A stretch of 64,000 nucleotides of DNA, taken from Hamadaea sp013361475 (lineage in GTDB: Bacteria; Actinomycetota; Actinomycetes; Mycobacteriales; Micromonosporaceae). Position numbers and translations under genes: made by a program. Below, in pieces: positions 9,072 through 17,836 of the stretch. Numbering within the stretch: position 1 is the first letter of the stretch; each line of letters begins with the position of its first letter. Location: contig NZ_JBFAHM010000018.1 of the NCBI RefSeq assembly GCF_040654195.1, positions 62,001 through 126,000 on the forward strand, given 5' to 3'. The notes beneath the pieces were generated by a model. That model was given only the letters and a program-made list of their open reading frames with translations, made no database searches and was not told the DNA's origin.

Positions 9072-10379
9072 CTACTCGAAGGTGTATTCGGGATCGGGCA
9101 AGGCTTCCAGCCGCTCCGCCCGTACGCCGAGCGCCATCAGGTCGCCGACGAAGTCCGGGTAGCCCCGGTCGATGTGATGCGCATGGCGTACCGTCGTGGC
9201 CCCGTCGGTGCAGAGACCCGCGATGGCCAGGCCCGCGCCCGCGCGGATGTCGGTCGCGCGGACCTCGGCGGAGGAGAGCAGCGGCCGCCCGCGGACCACG
9301 GCGTGGTGGCCGTCGGTCTTGATCTCCGCACCGAGCCGGACCATCTCCTGCACGAACATGAACCGCCCGTCGAAGATGTTCTCCGTGATCATCGATACGC
9401 CGTCGGCGACGGCGGCCAGGCCGATGGCCATGGGGAGGAGGTCGGTCGCGAAGCCCGGATAGGGCAGCGTCACGATGTCGACCGCGCGCGGGCGTTGATC
9501 CATCTGTACGCGCAACGCATCGGGCCGGGTCTCGACGAGCCCGCCGGCCTGCGCGATCTTGTCGAGGGCGATGTCGAGGAAGTGCGGATCGATGCCGGTG
9601 ACAGTGACGTCGCCTTGGGTCATCGCGGCGCCGAACGCCCAGGTGCCGGCCACGATGCGGTCGCCGACGGTGGCGTGCCGGACCGGCCGGAGCGCGTCCA
9701 CTCCCTCGATGACGAGCTTCGAGGTGCCCGCGCCCTCGATCCGCGCGCCCATCTCGGTGAGCATGCGGCAGATGTCGACGATCTCCGGCTCCCGGGCGGC
9801 GTTGTCGATCTCCGTGACGCCCTTGGCGAGCACCGCCGCCATCAGGAGGTTCTCGGTCGCGCCGACGCTCGGGAAGTCGAGCCAGATCTCCGCCCCGCGC
9901 AGCCCGAACGGCGCCTCGGCCAGCACGAAACCGTGCTCACTGCCGACCTCGGCGCCCATCCGGGCCAGCCCGGCGACGTGCATGTCGAGTCCCCGGGACC
10001 CGATCGCGTCACCGCCCGGATGCGCCACCCGGGCCTTGCCACAGCGTGCGAGCAACGGCCCCAGGACGCAGATGGACGCCCGCAGCCGCCGGACGAGGTC
10101 GTAATCCGCCTCGTGGTGCAACTTCCCCGGTACGCCGATCTCGACCGTGCCGCTGCCGTCCAGGGCGGTCTCGAACCGCACGTCCGCCCCGAGTCGCCGC
10201 AGCACCTCGCCCATCAAGGCGATGTCTGTGATCCGGGGAACGTTGGTGATGGCGCTGGGCCCCTCGGCGAGCAGGGCGGCGGCCATGAGTTTGAGGGCGG
10301 AGTTCTTCGCGCCGACGACGCCGACCGTGCCGTTCAGGCGGGCCGGGCCGGCCACTCTGATCACGTCCACGTCCGCCAT
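9072..10379 (-). CDS. murA: UDP-N-acetylglucosamine 1-carboxyvinyltransferase MurA, 435 aa
   Basis: First committed enzyme of peptidoglycan synthesis, transferring enolpyruvate from PEP to UDP-GlcNAc in the cytoplasm. The EPSP-synthase fold is clear (VVGAKNSALK with Lys25/Asn26, RASICVLGPLLARCG, and a repeat half later). The active-site loop reads HPGGDAIGSRG: Asp124 takes the place of the Cys that fosfomycin alkylates in most MurA proteins, as known in mycobacteria. The chosen ATG lacks a ribosome site; a TACGAT box overlapping it would fit a leaderless start at GTG 10370. A longer start at 10445 would overlap the divergent gene and is less likely. Confidence 0.95.
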   Translation of the reverse strand: MADVDVIRVAGPARLNGTVGVVGAKNSALKLMAAALLAEGPSAITNVPRITDIALMGEVLRRLGADVRFETALDGSGTVEIGVPGKLHHEADYDLVRRLRASICVLGPLLARCGKARVAHPGGDAIGSRGLDMHVAGLARMGAEVGSEHGFVLAEAPFGLRGAEIWLDFPSVGATENLLMAAVLAKGVTEIDNAAREPEIVDICRMLTEMGARIEGAGTSKLVIEGVDALRPVRHATVGDRIVAGTWAFGAAMTQGDVTVTGIDPHFLDIALDKIAQAGGLVETRPDALRVQMDQRPRAVDIVTLPYPGFATDLLPMAIGLAAVADGVSMITENIFDGRFMFVQEMVRLGAEIKTDGHHAVVRGRPLLSSAEVRATDIRAGAGLAIAGLCTDGATTVRHAHHIDRGYPDFVGDLMALGVRAERLEALPDPEYTFE

Positions 10380-10443
10380 CGTAGGCAGGCTGCCGCCGTT
10401 CCCCCAGCCGTCGTCGGCAGGCCGCGTGAGTACGCTGCTGTGC

Positions 10444-11022
10444 ATGGCCGTTCACCTCACCCGCATCTACACCAAGACCGGCGACGCCGGAACCACCGCG
10501 CTCGGCAACGGCGAGCGGGTGGCGAAGACCGACCCACGGATCGGCGCGTACGCCGATGTGGATGAGTGCAACGCCGCACTGGGCGTCGCATTGGCTCTGG
10601 GCGAACTGCCTGACGACGTTCGCGCCGTGCTCACCTTAGTCCAGAACGATCTGTTCGATGTGGGCGCAGACCTGTGCAACCCGATCACCCCCGATCCGAA
10701 GTACCCACCGCTCCGGGTCACCGCCGACTACGTCACCCGCCTGGAAGGCTGGTGCGACGAGTTCAACGCGCGGCTGGCGAAACTGGATTCGTTCGTGCTG
10801 CCGGGTGGTACCCCGGGCGCGTCGTTGTTGCACGTCGCGCGTACGGTCGCCCGCCGCGCGGAACGGTCGACGTTCGCCCTGCTGGAGGCGGATTCGGAGC
10901 GGACCTCCACGCTCCCGGCCCAATATCTCAACCGGCTCTCCGATCTGTTGTTCATCCTGTCCCGGGTGGCGAACTCGGACGGGACTGGTGATGTGAAGTG
11001 GGTCCCGGGCGGGTCCCGCTGA
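10444..11022 (+). CDS. PduO-type ATP:cob(I)alamin adenosyltransferase, 192 aa
   Basis: Converts cob(I)alamin plus ATP to adenosylcobalamin. The N-terminal ATP-binding motif TRIYTKTGDAGTTALGNGER and the helical-bundle strings RIGAYADVDECNA and LLHVARTVARRAER are diagnostic of the PduO family, and the length is typical. It is divergent from murA. The ATG at 10444 is preceded, 7 nt away, by a TACGCT box (10431-10436), consistent with a leaderless transcript. Longer in-frame starts would run antisense through murA. Confidence 0.95.
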   Translation: MAVHLTRIYTKTGDAGTTALGNGERVAKTDPRIGAYADVDECNAALGVALALGELPDDVRAVLTLVQNDLFDVGADLCNPITPDPKYPPLRVTADYVTRLEGWCDEFNARLAKLDSFVLPGGTPGASLLHVARTVARRAERSTFALLEADSERTSTLPAQYLNRLSDLLFILSRVANSDGTGDVKWVPGGSR

Positions 11023-11087
11023 CCGGCCGCCCATCAGGCACGGCTTGATCAACTCGGCGATCCGGCCCGACGGACCAAGATCGTCGC

Positions 11088-11099
11088 TAGGTTGAGGTG
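11088..11099 (+). promoter_or_regulatory. Probable leaderless -10 box (TAGGTT) of the ABC exporter operon
   Basis: TAGGTT at 11088-11093 is followed by exactly 6 nt and then the ATG at 11100. A TANNNT box ending at -7 relative to the start codon is the standard arrangement of actinobacterial leaderless mRNAs. A GAGG lies only 2 nt from the ATG, too close for a good ribosome site. Confidence 0.45.
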
Positions 11100-12062
11100 A
11101 TGGCGGATGCGATCCTCGCCGAAGGCCTCGTCAAGCAGTATGGCAGCGTGACCGCCCTCAACGGGCTGGACTTGCGCGTACCCGAGGGAACCGTCCTCGG
11201 ATTGCTCGGGCCGAACGGCGCCGGAAAGACCACGTCGGTGCGTGTCATCACCACGCTGCTGCGGCCCGATCGCGGCCGCTGTCTGGTGAACGGCATCGAC
11301 GTGGTCGAGCGGCCGCATGAGGTCCGCAAGATCATCGGCGTGAGCGGTCAGTACGCCGCGGTCGACGAGTACCTGACCGGCCGCGAGAACCTGGAGATGA
11401 TCGGCCGGCTCTACCACCTGGGCAAACGGACCGCCCGAGCACGAGCCGAGGAGCTGCTCGAACGGTTCAATCTGACGGAGGCGTCCAGCCGCCCGGTGAA
11501 GACCTATTCCGGCGGGATGCGCCGCCGGCTGGACCTGGCCGGGGCCCTGGTGATCTCGCCGCCGATCATCGTGCTCGACGAGCCCACGACCGGCCTGGAC
11601 CCGCGAGGCCGGATGGGCATGTGGGACGTCATCAGCGAACGCGTCCGGGCGGGCTCGACCCTGCTCCTGACCACGCAGTACCTCGAGGAGGCCGACCAGC
11701 TCGCCGACGACATCGTCGTCATCGACCGCGGGCAGGCGATCGCGCACGGCACGCCGGACGAGCTGAAGAAGGAGGTCGGCGGGGAACGCCTGCAGGTGAC
11801 CGTCGGCAACCGAGCCGAGACGCAGATCGCCAAGGACATCCTCAGCCAGGTCTGCGCCGGTCCGGCGACCGTCGTCGACCATCAGGTCACCGCGCCCATC
11901 ACCAAGGGCGCCTGGACCCTGATCGAGGCGGTACGCCGTCTCGACGCGGCCGGCGTCGAACCGGTCGACATCGGCATCACCCGGGCCAGCCTCGACGACG
12001 TCTTCATGAAGCTGACCGGCACCACGGCCGAGGCCGAGGCGGAGGAGGCGGAGAATCGATGA
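11100..12062 (+). CDS. ABC exporter ATP-binding protein (DrrA type), 320 aa
   Basis: ATPase of a daunorubicin-resistance-type (ABC-2) exporter. Walker A GPNGAGKTT (residues 37-45), signature YSGGMRRRLDLAG, Walker B IIVLDEPTTGLDPRGR and the H-loop region before TTQYLEEADQLAD are present, plus a DrrA-type C-terminal domain ending in an acidic Glu/Ala tail. It overlaps the permease gene by 4 bp (ATGA). Homologues export antibiotics or lipids; no biosynthetic genes lie nearby, so the substrate is unknown. Confidence 0.95.
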   Translation: MADAILAEGLVKQYGSVTALNGLDLRVPEGTVLGLLGPNGAGKTTSVRVITTLLRPDRGRCLVNGIDVVERPHEVRKIIGVSGQYAAVDEYLTGRENLEMIGRLYHLGKRTARARAEELLERFNLTEASSRPVKTYSGGMRRRLDLAGALVISPPIIVLDEPTTGLDPRGRMGMWDVISERVRAGSTLLLTTQYLEEADQLADDIVVIDRGQAIAHGTPDELKKEVGGERLQVTVGNRAETQIAKDILSQVCAGPATVVDHQVTAPITKGAWTLIEAVRRLDAAGVEPVDIGITRASLDDVFMKLTGTTAEAEAEEAENR

Positions 12063-12901
12063 GCACCGCGGAGCGTTTGCGCGAGCCGCCAGGAGTGCGG
12101 TCAGTCACGGGTGCGCTGGCCGACGGCTGGGTCGTCGCGAAGCGGAACCTGATCAAGATCAAGCGAATCCCCGACCTGCTGATCTTCTCGACCATCCAGC
12201 CGATCATGTTCGTGCTGCTGTTCGCGTACGTGTTCGGCGGGTCGATCATCATCCCGGGAATCTCCTACCGGGAGTACCTGATGCCGGGCATCTTCGTGCA
12301 GACCGTCGCCTTCGGGGCCGGCATCACCGCCATCGGCCTCGCCGACGACCTGCAGAAGGGCATCGTCGACCGATTCCGGTCGTTGCCGATGTCGCGGGCA
12401 GCGGTGCTGGTCGGGCGGACCACCTCCGACCTGATCAACAACATCTTCGTCGTGGTGGTCATGTCGGTCACCGGTCTGATCGTCGGCTGGCGCATCCACA
12501 CCGGCGTCCTCGACGGGATCTACGGCTTCCTCCTGCTATTCGCCTTCGGGTACGCGATGAGCTGGATCAGCGCCGTCATCGGCCTGTCGGTGAAGTCGGT
12601 CGAGGTCGCCCAGAGCGCCGGGTTCATCTGGATGTTCCCGCTGACGTTCCTGTCCAACGCCTTCGTCTCCACCGCCACTCTGCCCGGCTGGCTGCAGCCG
12701 GTCGCCGAGTGGAACCCGATCTCGTCGATGGTGCTGTCCCTGCGCAAACTCTGGGGCAACGTCTCGTCCGACCCGGTCTACAACGGCAGCGGTTTCCCCG
12801 CGGAACACGCGATCCCGCTCGCGATCGGCTGGATCGCGCTCATCCTGATCATCTTCGTGCCGCTGGCGATCTCCCGCTACCGCAAGGCCGCCTCCCGCTG
12901 A
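12059..12901 (+). CDS. ABC-2 exporter permease (DrrB type), 280 aa
   Basis: Membrane partner of the upstream ATPase. It has six hydrophobic segments (for example LLIFSTIQPIMFVLLFAYVF, NIFVVVVMSVTGLIVGW and IALILIIFVPLAI) and the ABC-2 signature region GIVDRFRSLPMSRAAVLVGR between helices 2 and 3. The ATG overlaps the ATPase stop. It converges with the DUF2550 gene 6 bp downstream with no room for a terminator. Confidence 0.95.
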   Translation: MSTAERLREPPGVRSVTGALADGWVVAKRNLIKIKRIPDLLIFSTIQPIMFVLLFAYVFGGSIIIPGISYREYLMPGIFVQTVAFGAGITAIGLADDLQKGIVDRFRSLPMSRAAVLVGRTTSDLINNIFVVVVMSVTGLIVGWRIHTGVLDGIYGFLLLFAFGYAMSWISAVIGLSVKSVEVAQSAGFIWMFPLTFLSNAFVSTATLPGWLQPVAEWNPISSMVLSLRKLWGNVSSDPVYNGSGFPAEHAIPLAIGWIALILIIFVPLAISRYRKAASR

Positions 12902-12907
12902 GGCGGG

Positions 12908-13369
12908 TCAGGTGAGATGGGAGGGGCCGGGCGGGGCCGACTCGTACCAGGACAGGAACCCGGTGACGACCGTCGGCGACATGGCGATCTCGACCAGCTT
13001 GTCGTCCGGGAGCGGATCGGGCTGCACCGCCCGCGTCGGGCGCAACAGCCGCACGACGACCCACTCGGCCGGCACGAGGACCTGCTCGGCGGAGCTGGGC
13101 GTACGCCGGCCGACCAAGGACAGGTCCCGCCGGCGCAGGATCCGGCGCGGCCGCGGCGAGAAGCTGAACATGCGATACCAGCGAAGCTCGTCGCCGGCGA
13201 AACGAGCGAAGCCCGGCGCCCAGCCCCGTCCCTCGACCATCATGCCCAGTCGCATGTAGATCTCGACGGTGCCGCCACGCCGGGCGAACCACTCACGACG
13301 CAGGAAAAGCGTCGCCAGGAGCAGGAATACAACGATCAGGCCGACTGCGATCGCCTTGAGGATCCCCAT
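12908..13369 (-). CDS. DUF2550 membrane protein, 153 aa
   Basis: Small protein with one N-terminal transmembrane helix (ILKAIAVGLIVVFLLLATLFL) followed by a basic cytoplasmic domain containing RGWAPGFARFAGDELRWYRMFSF. DUF2550 proteins are commonly found directly downstream of the ATP synthase epsilon gene in actinobacteria, as here (19 bp gap). Their function is unknown; the position suggests cotranscription with the ATP synthase operon. Confidence 0.88.
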   Translation of the reverse strand: MGILKAIAVGLIVVFLLLATLFLRREWFARRGGTVEIYMRLGMMVEGRGWAPGFARFAGDELRWYRMFSFSPRPRRILRRRDLSLVGRRTPSSAEQVLVPAEWVVVRLLRPTRAVQPDPLPDDKLVEIAMSPTVVTGFLSWYESAPPGPSHLT

Positions 13370-13388
13370 CGGCCGCTGCGCTTGAGAC

Positions 13389-13673
13389 TCAGTGCCGGTC
13401 TGCGGCCGAAGCCGGAGAGCATTCCTCGGCGAGGACCGTGACGCCTTCGCCGGTCACGGAGATGAACCCGCCCGTGACGTTCCAGACCTGGGTGTCGCCG
13501 CCGGCGAGCTTCAGGCGTACCTGGCCGGGCTCGGCGAGCTGGCCCAGCATCGGGGCGTGACCGGGCAGCACACCCAGCTCGCCCTCGGTCGTGCGGGCGG
13601 TCACCAGCTCGGCGGTGCCGGTGAAGATGCGCTCCTCGACGGCCACCAGCTCGACGCGGAGTTCCTTCGCCAC
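13389..13673 (-). CDS. atpC: ATP synthase epsilon subunit, 94 aa
   Basis: Central-stalk subunit. It has the N-terminal beta-sandwich (RVELVAVEERIFTGTAELVTART, EGELGVLPGHAPML, and FISVTGEGVTVLAEE) but stops there. The C-terminal helical hairpin of Escherichia coli epsilon (about 135 residues) is missing, as in other actinobacteria. Last subunit gene of the operon, 64 bp after atpD. Confidence 0.95.
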   Translation of the reverse strand: MAKELRVELVAVEERIFTGTAELVTARTTEGELGVLPGHAPMLGQLAEPGQVRLKLAGGDTQVWNVTGGFISVTGEGVTVLAEECSPASAADRH

Positions 13674-13737
13674 GTCCCCACCTTTCCTGACTGACTAGAG
13701 GCGCGGGCGACGTCACCGCCGCCCGCGCCCGGAAGAA

Positions 13738-15168
13738 CTACTTGGTGAGCTCGCGGTAGTTGCGCTCGAGGTCGTCGAGGCCACCGCACATGAAGAAGGC
13801 CTGCTCCGGGACGTGGTCGTAGTCGCCCTGAGCGATCTTCTTGAACGCCTCGACGGTCTCCTTGACCGGCACGTCCGAGCCGTCCACGCCGGTGAACTGC
13901 TTGGCGGCGTGCGTGTTCTGCGAGAGGAAGCGCTCGATCCGCCGCGCGCGGCCGACCGTGACCTTGTCCTCTTCGGAGAGCTCGTCCATACCGAGGATGG
14001 CGATGATGTCCTGCAGGTCGTTGTACTTCTGCAGGATTCGCTTCACCTCGGAGGCGACCGCGTAGTGCTCGGCGCCGACGTACTCCGGGGCCAGGATTCG
14101 CGACGACGAGGCCAGCGGGTCCACGGCGGGGTAGATGCCCTTGTCGGACACCTTCCGCTCGAGGTTGGTCGTGGCGTCGAGGTGCGCGAACGTGGTCGCC
14201 GGGGCCGGGTCGGTGTAGTCGTCGGCGGGGACGTAGATCGCCTGCAGCGAGGTGATCGCGCGACCCCGGACGGAGGTGATCCGCTCCTGCAGCTCACCCA
14301 TCTCGTCGGCCAGGTTGGGCTGGTAACCCACGGCGCTCGGCATCCGGCCCAGCAGGGTGGACACCTCCGAACCCGCCTGGGTGAACCGGAAGATGTTGTC
14401 GATGAAGAGCAGCACCTCCTGGTTCGCGACGTCACGGAAGTACTCCGCCATGGTCAGCGCCGAGAGGGCCACCCGCAGACGCGTACCCGGGGGCTCGTCC
14501 ATCTGGCCGTAGACCAGCGCGGTGTCCTTGAGCACGCCCGCGTCGGTCATCTCGTGGATGAGGTCGTTGCCCTCACGCGTACGCTCGCCGACACCCGCGA
14601 AGACCGAGGTGCCACCGAAGTTACGCGCGACCCGGATGATCATCTCCTGGATGAGCACCGTCTTGCCGACGCCCGCACCGCCGAACAGACCGATCTTGCC
14701 GCCCTTGACGTACGGGGCGAGCAGGTCGATGACCTTGATGCCGGTCTCCAGCATCTCGGTCTTCGGCTCCAGGTCGGCGAAGGCCGGGGGCTTGCGGTGG
14801 ATCTCCCACCGCTCGCCGACCTCGTACTTCTCGCCGGCCTTGAGGTTCAGGACATCGCCGATCACGTTGTAGACGTGACCCTTGGTGATGTCACCGACCG
14901 GGACGGAGATGGCCGAACCGGTGTCGGCGACCTCCTGGCCGCGGATCAGGCCGTCGGTGGGCTGCATCGAGATGGCCCGCACGACGTTGTCGCCGAGGTG
15001 CTGCGCGACCTCCAGCGTCAGCGTCTTGGCGCCCTCGGCCAGCGTCACCTCGACCTTGAGCGCGTTGTAGATCTCCGGCATCGCGTCGCGCGGGAACTCT
15101 ACGTCGACGACCGGGCCGATGACCCGGACGACCCGACCGACGCCCGTCTTGGTGTCAGTAGTCATCAT
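13738..15168 (-). CDS. atpD: ATP synthase beta subunit, 476 aa
   Basis: Catalytic F1 subunit. Walker A GGAGVGKTVLIQE, the DELSEED-like region in the form MDELSEEDK, and the catalytic-site segment GERTREGNDL are all present. The length is normal. Two consecutive ATG codons (15168 and 15165) overlap the stop of atpG, with GGGGAG just upstream, so translation is coupled to the gamma subunit. Confidence 0.98.
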   Translation of the reverse strand: MMTTDTKTGVGRVVRVIGPVVDVEFPRDAMPEIYNALKVEVTLAEGAKTLTLEVAQHLGDNVVRAISMQPTDGLIRGQEVADTGSAISVPVGDITKGHVYNVIGDVLNLKAGEKYEVGERWEIHRKPPAFADLEPKTEMLETGIKVIDLLAPYVKGGKIGLFGGAGVGKTVLIQEMIIRVARNFGGTSVFAGVGERTREGNDLIHEMTDAGVLKDTALVYGQMDEPPGTRLRVALSALTMAEYFRDVANQEVLLFIDNIFRFTQAGSEVSTLLGRMPSAVGYQPNLADEMGELQERITSVRGRAITSLQAIYVPADDYTDPAPATTFAHLDATTNLERKVSDKGIYPAVDPLASSSRILAPEYVGAEHYAVASEVKRILQKYNDLQDIIAILGMDELSEEDKVTVGRARRIERFLSQNTHAAKQFTGVDGSDVPVKETVEAFKKIAQGDYDHVPEQAFFMCGGLDDLERNYRELTK

Positions 15169-16097
15169 TCACTCCCCGCCGCCGCGAGCGCGTTCGCGCC
15201 GCCGACGATCTCACTGATTTCCTGGGTAATCGCGGCCTGCCGCGCGGAGTTCATCTCGCGCGTCAGCACCTTGATCATTTCTTCCGCGTTGTCGGTCGCA
15301 CTCTTCATCGCCCGCCGGCGCGAGGCCGACTCGCTGGCCGCCGAGTCCAGCAACGCCGCGTAGATCCGCGTGTTGATGTACTTCGGCAGCAGCGCGTCGA
15401 GCAACGCGTCCGCGTCCGGCTCGAACTCGTACGCCGGCAGCAGCACGCCCGCCTCTTCGGCGGTGCGCTCCTCGACCTGCATCGGAGCCAGCTCGGTCGC
15501 GGTCGGCGTCTGCGACATCAGCGACTTGAACTGCGTGTAGACCACGTGCAACTCGTCGACTCCGCGTACGCCGTCGGCGCCGTGGTCGTCGTCGGTGTCG
15601 TCCGCGCCCGCCACGAACGCCTTGATCAGCGTCTCGCCGACCTCCCGGGCGTTGTCGAAGCGCGGCTGCTCGGAGAAGCCCGACCAGCTCGCCTCGATCT
15701 CGCGTCCCCGGAACCGGTAGTACGAGATCGCCTTGCGGCCCACCACGTAGAGGAGGACTTCCTTGCCCTCTTCCTTGAGCTTCGCGATGAGCTGCTCGGC
15801 GGTCTTGATCGCGTTGGCGTTGTAGCCGCCGCACAGACCCCGGTCACTGGTCACCAGCAGCACCCCCGCCCGGCGCACGACCGGACGCGGGGTGAGCAGC
15901 GGGTGATCGATGTTGGCGTTGCTCGCGAGCGCGGTCAGGACATGGGTAATCGCCCGGGCGTACGGCAGCGAAGCGGCCACCCGCTCCTGCGCCTTGGCGA
16001 TGCGGCTGGTCGCAACCAGCTCCATCGCCTTGGTGATCTTCTTCATCGAGCGGGTCGTGCGGATCCGCCGACGAAGAGTCCGTACCTGTCCAGCCAT
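15165..16097 (-). CDS. atpG: ATP synthase gamma subunit, 310 aa
   Basis: Rotary shaft of F1. N-terminal LRRRIRTTRSMKKITKAMELVATS and C-terminal SRRRAMKSATDNAEEMI helices form the antiparallel coiled coil; SDRGLCGGYN is the conserved central motif. It carries an internal loop rich in Asp (GADDTDDDHGADG, around residues 170-182), like the extra loop in mycobacterial gamma. Four bases separate it from atpA. Confidence 0.97.
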   Translation of the reverse strand: MAGQVRTLRRRIRTTRSMKKITKAMELVATSRIAKAQERVAASLPYARAITHVLTALASNANIDHPLLTPRPVVRRAGVLLVTSDRGLCGGYNANAIKTAEQLIAKLKEEGKEVLLYVVGRKAISYYRFRGREIEASWSGFSEQPRFDNAREVGETLIKAFVAGADDTDDDHGADGVRGVDELHVVYTQFKSLMSQTPTATELAPMQVEERTAEEAGVLLPAYEFEPDADALLDALLPKYINTRIYAALLDSAASESASRRRAMKSATDNAEEMIKVLTREMNSARQAAITQEISEIVGGANALAAAGSE

Positions 16098-16101
16098 GGG
16101 A

Positions 16102-17739
16102 TTACTTCTTCTTCGGGGTGGGCACGACCCGCGTCACGGTCTCCGCGCCCTCACCCTCGAGAGCCTCGGCCGGGGCGTCGTGCACCACGACCTTGTCGTC
16201 GCTGGCGAGGAACATGCTCTTGAACTTGACGACCGCCTCGTCCAGCGCGGCGACCACGTCGTCGTCCCAGGTGCCGCCCGCGATCGTGTCCAGCGTCGAG
16301 GCGTGCGAGTGCCGCAGGTACTGCAGGAACTCGGCCTCGAAGCGGCGGATCTCGCCCACCGGGACGTCATCGAGCTTGCCCTCGGTGCCGGTCCAGATGG
16401 ACACGGTCTGCTCGGCCGCCGGGTACGGCGAGAAGGCGGGCTGCTTGAGCAGCTCGACCAGTCGCGAACCCTTGTCCAGCTGCGCGCGGGAGGCCTTGTC
16501 CAGGTCGGAGGCGAAGGCGGCGAACGCCTCCAGCTCACGGAACTGGGCCAGGTCCAGCCGCAGGCGGCCGGCGACCTTGCGCATCGGCTTCTCCTGCGCG
16601 GCGCCACCGACCCGGGAGACCGAGGTACCGACGTTGATCGCCGGCCGGACACCCGAGTTGAACAGGCCTTCCTCGAGGAAGATCTGGCCGTCGGTGATGG
16701 AGATGACGTTGGTCGGGATGAACGCCGAGATGTCACCGGCCTTCGTCTCGATGATCGGCAGACCGGTCATCGAACCGCCGCCCAGCTCGTCGGACAGCTT
16801 CGCGCAGCGCTCCAGCAGCCGGGAGTGCAGGTAGAAGACGTCACCCGGGTACGCCTCACGGCCCGGCGGGCGACGCAGCAGCAGCGACACGGCGCGGTAC
16901 GCCTCGGCCTGCTTGCTCAGGTCGTCGAAGATGATCAGGACGTGCTTGCCGGCGTACATCCAGTGCTGGCCGATGGCCGAGCCGGCGTACGGGGCGAGGT
17001 ACTTGAAGCCGGCCGGGTCGGAGGCGGGCGACGCGACGATGGTGGTGTACTCCATCGCGCCGTGCTCTTCGAGGGTGCCCTTGACCGACGCGATGGTGGA
17101 GGCCTTCTGGCCGATCGCGACGTAGATGCAGCGGACCTGCTTCTTCGGGTCGCCCGACTCCCAGTTCGCCCGCTGGTTGATGATCGTGTCCAGGGCGATG
17201 GTGGTCTTGCCGGTCTTCCGGTCGCCGATGATCAGCTGACGCTGACCACGGCCGATGGGGGTCATCGAGTCGATGGCCTTGATGCCGGTCGCGAGCGACT
17301 CGTGCACGCTCTTGCGGACCATGACGTTGGGGGCCTGTACCTCGAGTTCGCGGCTGCCCTCGCTCTCGATCTCGCCGAGGCCGTCGATCGGCTCGCCGAG
17401 CGGGTTGACGACCCGGCCGAGGAACTTGTCGCCGACCGGGACGGAGAGCACCCGGCCGGTCCGCTTGACGGTCTGGCCTTCCTCGATGCCCTCGAACGGG
17501 CCGAGGACGACGACACCGATCTCCCGGACGTCGAGGTTCTGCGCGACACCGAGGGTGCCGTCGGCGAACTCCAGCAGCTCGTTGGCCATGGTCGAGGGCA
17601 GGCCCTCAACCTTGGCGATACCGTCACCGGCCTCGGTGACGATACCGACCTCCTCACGGGAGATCTCCGGTGTGTACGAGGAGACGAAGCGCTCCAGCGC
17701 TCCCCGGATCTCCTCGGACGAGATGGTCAGCTCGGCCAT
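16102..17739 (-). CDS. atpA: ATP synthase alpha subunit, 545 aa
   Basis: Non-catalytic nucleotide-binding F1 subunit. Walker A GDRKTGKTTIAL, the LLLRRPPGREAYPGDVFYLHSRLLER segment and the alpha-specific SVSRVGGAAQ string are visible. The C-terminus is extended by about 30 residues (ALEGEGAETVTRVVPTPKKK), the position where mycobacterial alpha carries an ATPase-suppressing tail. It lies between atpH (97 bp gap) and atpG. Confidence 0.98.
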   Translation of the reverse strand: MAELTISSEEIRGALERFVSSYTPEISREEVGIVTEAGDGIAKVEGLPSTMANELLEFADGTLGVAQNLDVREIGVVVLGPFEGIEEGQTVKRTGRVLSVPVGDKFLGRVVNPLGEPIDGLGEIESEGSRELEVQAPNVMVRKSVHESLATGIKAIDSMTPIGRGQRQLIIGDRKTGKTTIALDTIINQRANWESGDPKKQVRCIYVAIGQKASTIASVKGTLEEHGAMEYTTIVASPASDPAGFKYLAPYAGSAIGQHWMYAGKHVLIIFDDLSKQAEAYRAVSLLLRRPPGREAYPGDVFYLHSRLLERCAKLSDELGGGSMTGLPIIETKAGDISAFIPTNVISITDGQIFLEEGLFNSGVRPAINVGTSVSRVGGAAQEKPMRKVAGRLRLDLAQFRELEAFAAFASDLDKASRAQLDKGSRLVELLKQPAFSPYPAAEQTVSIWTGTEGKLDDVPVGEIRRFEAEFLQYLRHSHASTLDTIAGGTWDDDVVAALDEAVVKFKSMFLASDDKVVVHDAPAEALEGEGAETVTRVVPTPKKK

Positions 17740-17836
17740 CCTCAGCTTCCTATCGGTGTCGTGGTGCTCGAAAATTCGTCTGTCTGTGCCGATCGCGGCA
17801 GCTCAGGCTCGCGCCTCCAGCGTGCCCGGTCCGGCG

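Noticed and set aside
13813..15363. Antisense frame of 516 codons opposite atpD
   Set aside because: atpD is fully conserved on the other strand; the antisense product is low-complexity.
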